Source: Candidatus Nitrosopumilus sp. (GTDB taxonomy: Archaea > Thermoproteota > Nitrososphaeria > Nitrososphaerales > Nitrosopumilaceae). Taken from it: a stretch of DNA of 6,914 nt. Where the stretch lies: NCBI GenBank assembly GCA_018674605.1, contig JABGZU010000019.1, forward strand, positions 1 to 6,914. The letters are read 5' to 3'. A program made the translations under genes and the position numbers. Shown here piece by piece: positions 5,798 through 6,914 of this stretch. The notes below the pieces were generated by a model, which ran no database searches, had not been told where the DNA came from, and saw nothing but the letters and a program-made list of their open reading frames with translations. Every line of letters starts with the position of its first letter. Position 1 is the stretch's first letter.

Positions 5798-5809
5798 TTA
5801 GATAAATAA
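5798..5809 (+). promoter_or_regulatory. TATA-like box of the DUF1059-type gene
   Basis: TTAGATAAATAA is centred about 27 bases upstream of the ATG at 5830 but only about 8 bases from the ATG at 5812. It therefore favours the downstream start in a leaderless transcript. Confidence 0.5.
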
Positions 5810-5829
5810 CCATGAAAAATCACATAGTT

Positions 5830-6033
5830 ATGACAAAATCAATTAGTTGCAAAGATGCAGGCAAAGATTGTAGTTGGTCAGCAGAATCAACAAGAAATGA
5901 TGATGAGGAGCTGATGTCAATGGTTAAAGAACACGTCTTAGCAGAACACAAAGAAATTGAATTGAATCCTGAAAACATTGCAAATATCAAATCACTAATC
6001 AAAGTAACTAAGAGATTTTGGTGGTGGGGGTAA
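5830..6033 (+). CDS. DUF1059-type small Cys/His protein
   Basis: The 67-residue product matches the DUF1059 pattern: a short strand with C7, a GKDCSW turn with C14 (SCKDAGKDC), a charged linker, then a helix with H35 and H40 (EHVLAEH) and a closing helix. Two Cys and two His suit one metal site, although the family's function is not established. The C terminus is unusual: TKRFWWWG, three Trp in a row, which suggests contact with a membrane or partner. I start at ATG 5830 because a TATA-like box lies 27 bases upstream; the ATG at 5812 would add MKNHIV. The gene is separated by 76 bases from the zinc finger gene that follows, which has its own box, so the two are probably transcribed independently. 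Confidence 0.75.
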   Translation: MTKSISCKDAGKDCSWSAESTRNDDEELMSMVKEHVLAEHKEIELNPENIANIKSLIKVTKRFWWWG

Positions 6034-6078
6034 CCTTGCACAACACATTGTTTTTTGTAAAGCATAGTGATGTCGCAA

Positions 6079-6085
6079 TTTATTA
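6079..6085 (+). promoter_or_regulatory. TATA-like box of the zinc finger gene
   Basis: TTTATTA is centred about 28 bases upstream of the TTG at 6110. It supports both a leaderless transcript and the choice of TTG as start codon. Confidence 0.5.
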
Positions 6086-6109
6086 ACACTCTGATTTTAC
6101 CTCCATTAG

Positions 6110-6271
6110 TTGAATTTATTTAAAAAAAAATCTAAAGATGCAGCTGACACAGAATGCAAGATATGTCATATGAAATTTTCTGATCCTGAAAGAACACTGA
6201 GACATATGGTTAAAGCGCATACAAAACCAACAAAAAACAATAGACAGATCGGCAGTGCAAAGTACCGTTAA
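6110..6271 (+). CDS. 53-aa single C2H2 zinc finger protein, TTG start
   Basis: The frame opens right after a TAG (6107-6109) with TTG at 6110 and ends at TAA (6269-6271), giving MNLFKKKSKD followed by a classical finger: C16-x2-C19-x12-H32-x4-H37, with F23 three residues after C19 and L30 near the first His. The tail is basic (TKPTKNNRQ, then KYR). Single C2H2 fingers with basic ends occur in archaeal small proteins, and roles in DNA, RNA or protein binding are plausible but unproven. No in-frame ATG exists before the finger; the first is M21, inside it. The TTG start is therefore required, and it sits 28 bases from a TATA-like box. A T-run follows the stop. Confidence 0.75.
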   Translation: MNLFKKKSKDAADTECKICHMKFSDPERTLRHMVKAHTKPTKNNRQIGSAKYR

Positions 6272-6278
6272 TTTTTTT
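6272..6278 (+). terminator. T-run terminator after the zinc finger gene
   Basis: Seven consecutive T directly follow the TAA stop, with no strong stem before them. This is the usual look of an archaeal intrinsic terminator. Confidence 0.45.
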
Positions 6279-6328
6279 AGGCATTTGTGAAATTGTTCTG
6301 ATTTTCATGCCTGAAAATAATGCCTGAA
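6279..6328. repeat. Short direct and inverted repeats upstream of the 66-aa gene
   Basis: ATGCCTGAA occurs at 6307-6315 and 6320-6328 (13-base step), and AGGCATT at 6279-6285 is the inverse of AATGCCT at 6319-6325. They lie 30-80 bases upstream of the TATA-like box at 6359-6366, where an archaeal activator site would be expected. Function is inferred only. Confidence 0.4.
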
Positions 6329-6358
6329 TTGCATCGGTAATTTTTGCTGACTCAATTT

Positions 6359-6366
6359 CTATATAC
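6359..6366 (+). promoter_or_regulatory. TATA box of the 66-aa gene
   Basis: CTATATAC is centred about 26 bases upstream of the ATG at 6388. It favours that start over the in-frame TTG at 6367, which would lie almost inside the box. Confidence 0.55.
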
Positions 6367-6387
6367 TTGAGCAATTCAGATTTTTTA

Positions 6388-6588
6388 ATGTCTGAACTTG
6401 TTATTGAAAAATTACTTGAAAAACGAGACTCTTATCTAAATCTCCTCAAACATCTTAGTTTTGAATTGATGATGGAGCCTACAGATGTGGAAATTAAACG
6501 AATCAAAGAATTGGAAAATAATACTGTTGAACAATTGGAAAAAATTCAACAAGACATCTCAGAAATTTTATCTGAAAAATCAAAATAA
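6388..6588 (+). CDS. Hypothetical small helical protein, 66 aa
   Basis: No family is recognised. The product is a likely helix-turn-helix hairpin in the structural sense: helix about 2-29 (ELVIEKLLEKRDSYLNLLKH), a turn at EPTD (30-33), then a charged helix 34-63 with heptad-like hydrophobic spacing (I36, I39, L42, V47, L50, I53, I57, I60). That suggests a two-helix coiled coil able to oligomerise. There are no Cys residues and no signal peptide. A/T-rich third positions support coding. The ATG at 6388 is chosen over TTG 6367 because of the TATA box 26 bases upstream. A further gene begins 41 bases after the stop. Confidence 0.72.
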   Translation: MSELVIEKLLEKRDSYLNLLKHLSFELMMEPTDVEIKRIKELENNTVEQLEKIQQDISEILSEKSK

Positions 6589-6599
6589 ACTACAATGAG

Positions 6600-6605
6600 T
6601 TTATC
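6600..6605 (+). promoter_or_regulatory. TATA-like box of the right-edge gene
   Basis: TTTATC is centred about 27 bases upstream of the ATG at 6630. A second AT box (TATATTTTAG, 6613-6622) is too close for a leaderless start there, so the assignment is tentative. Confidence 0.35.
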
Positions 6606-6629
6606 ATACCCGTATATTTTAGAAATTTT

Positions 6630-6914
6630 ATGTTAGATGAGTTTGTTGAAAATTTAATTAAAATAAAACAAGATTTTGCAAAAAATTACTCGGGAAGTGC
6701 CCATATTCAGGAAGTTATTCCTTCTCAGGTGTCCAAAGAATTTCCAATTAATGAAAATCATTTAAAACAACTTCATGAATTTGCTGAAAAAAATCCCATC
6801 TACTTGAATTCCTTTGAGCAAAATATTTTGGGGATTCCTTGTGTTGTGTATGAGGGAGACATTAATGATTATTGGCTAAATAGTATCAAGCATGGCTCTA
6901 GTTGTCAGCCATTT
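6630..6914 (+). CDS. Unidentified protein, 5' part, cut by the right edge
   Basis: From ATG 6630 the frame is open to the last base, giving the first 95 residues, beginning MLDEFVENLIKIKQDF. I do not recognise a family. The visible part is soluble-looking: an N-terminal helix (2-18), then mixed segments with a likely helix at about 47-56 (HLKQLHEFAE), a hydrophobic strand GIPCVVYEG (72-80) and a segment with two Trp/Cys-type residues (DYWLNSIKHGSS, 83-94). A/T-rich third positions and 95 codons without a stop support coding. It lies 41 bases after the 66-aa gene on the same strand and may be co-transcribed or use its own weak box. Confidence 0.7.
   Translation, partial: MLDEFVENLIKIKQDFAKNYSGSAHIQEVIPSQVSKEFPINENHLKQLHEFAEKNPIYLNSFEQNILGIPCVVYEGDINDYWLNSIKHGSSCQPF

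Noticed and set aside
5731..5805. A 24-codon plus-strand frame with an aromatic end (VRWFWFGSIR).
   Set aside because: No TATA-like box at the leaderless distance, and it overlaps the promoter box of the DUF1059-type gene. The resemblance to that gene's Trp tail is too short to weigh.
5820..6089. An 89-codon minus-strand frame.
   Set aside because: Antisense to the DUF1059-type gene, whose Cys/His pattern is recognisable.
6070..6123. A 17-codon plus-strand frame (MSQFINTLILPPLVEFI) before the zinc finger frame.
   Set aside because: It spans the likely promoter and start of the zinc finger gene in another frame and ends within its first codons; no frameshift is needed to explain the finger gene.
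1..6914. CRISPR arrays, insertion sequences, tRNA or rRNA genes.
   Set aside because: No regularly spaced repeats with unique spacers, no transposase, no terminal inverted repeats with target duplication, and no tRNA T-loop signature were found. The 21-bp repeats are tandem without spacers.

Overview
The window is AT-rich, gene-dense archaeal DNA. It most resembles a marine ammonia-oxidising archaeon (Nitrososphaerota/Thaumarchaeota, Nitrosopumilus-like). Three things point that way: an archaeal-type threonine synthase with a Cys-containing N-terminal segment, an archaeal Hjc-like PD-(D/E)XK nuclease, and TATA-like boxes 25-30 bases upstream of most start codons, as expected for leaderless archaeal transcripts. 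The lineage is inferred; no rRNA or other marker gene is present.

Bases 1-318 hold the last codons of a possible plus-strand gene, then a non-coding stretch with 21-bp repeats arranged as two inverted arrays around a small palindrome. Next come two minus-strand genes: a CNNM/CBS/CorC-type membrane protein (319-1572) and threonine synthase (1720-3057). A compact divergent promoter region (3058-3133) separates thrC from a plus-strand pair: a 132-aa helical protein of unknown function and, overlapping it by ATGA, a 34-aa Cys/His-rich miniprotein. Six bases on, and converging with it, lies a second Cys/His-rich miniprotein (38 aa, minus strand).

Three more minus-strand genes follow: a 106-aa protein with a Lys-rich tail, a 149-aa protein of unknown function, and the Hjc-like nuclease (4717-5268). 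Bases 5269-5829 are mostly non-coding, with more GC than the neighbours, one 13-bp direct repeat and one doubtful 40-aa minus-strand reading frame.

The right end is a plus-strand row of small genes, each with its own likely promoter: a DUF1059-type Cys/His protein with a FWWWG tail, a 53-aa single C2H2 zinc finger protein starting with TTG, a 66-aa helical protein, and an unidentified protein cut by the window edge.

No operon-level pathway is evident; most genes appear to be transcribed singly. The most notable feature is the concentration of very small Cys/His (probably metal-binding) proteins: four within about 2.8 kb, three of them under 60 residues and easily missed by routine gene calling. 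The convergent pair at 3529-3756 and the inverted 21-bp repeat arrays at 119-312 are the least explained parts.
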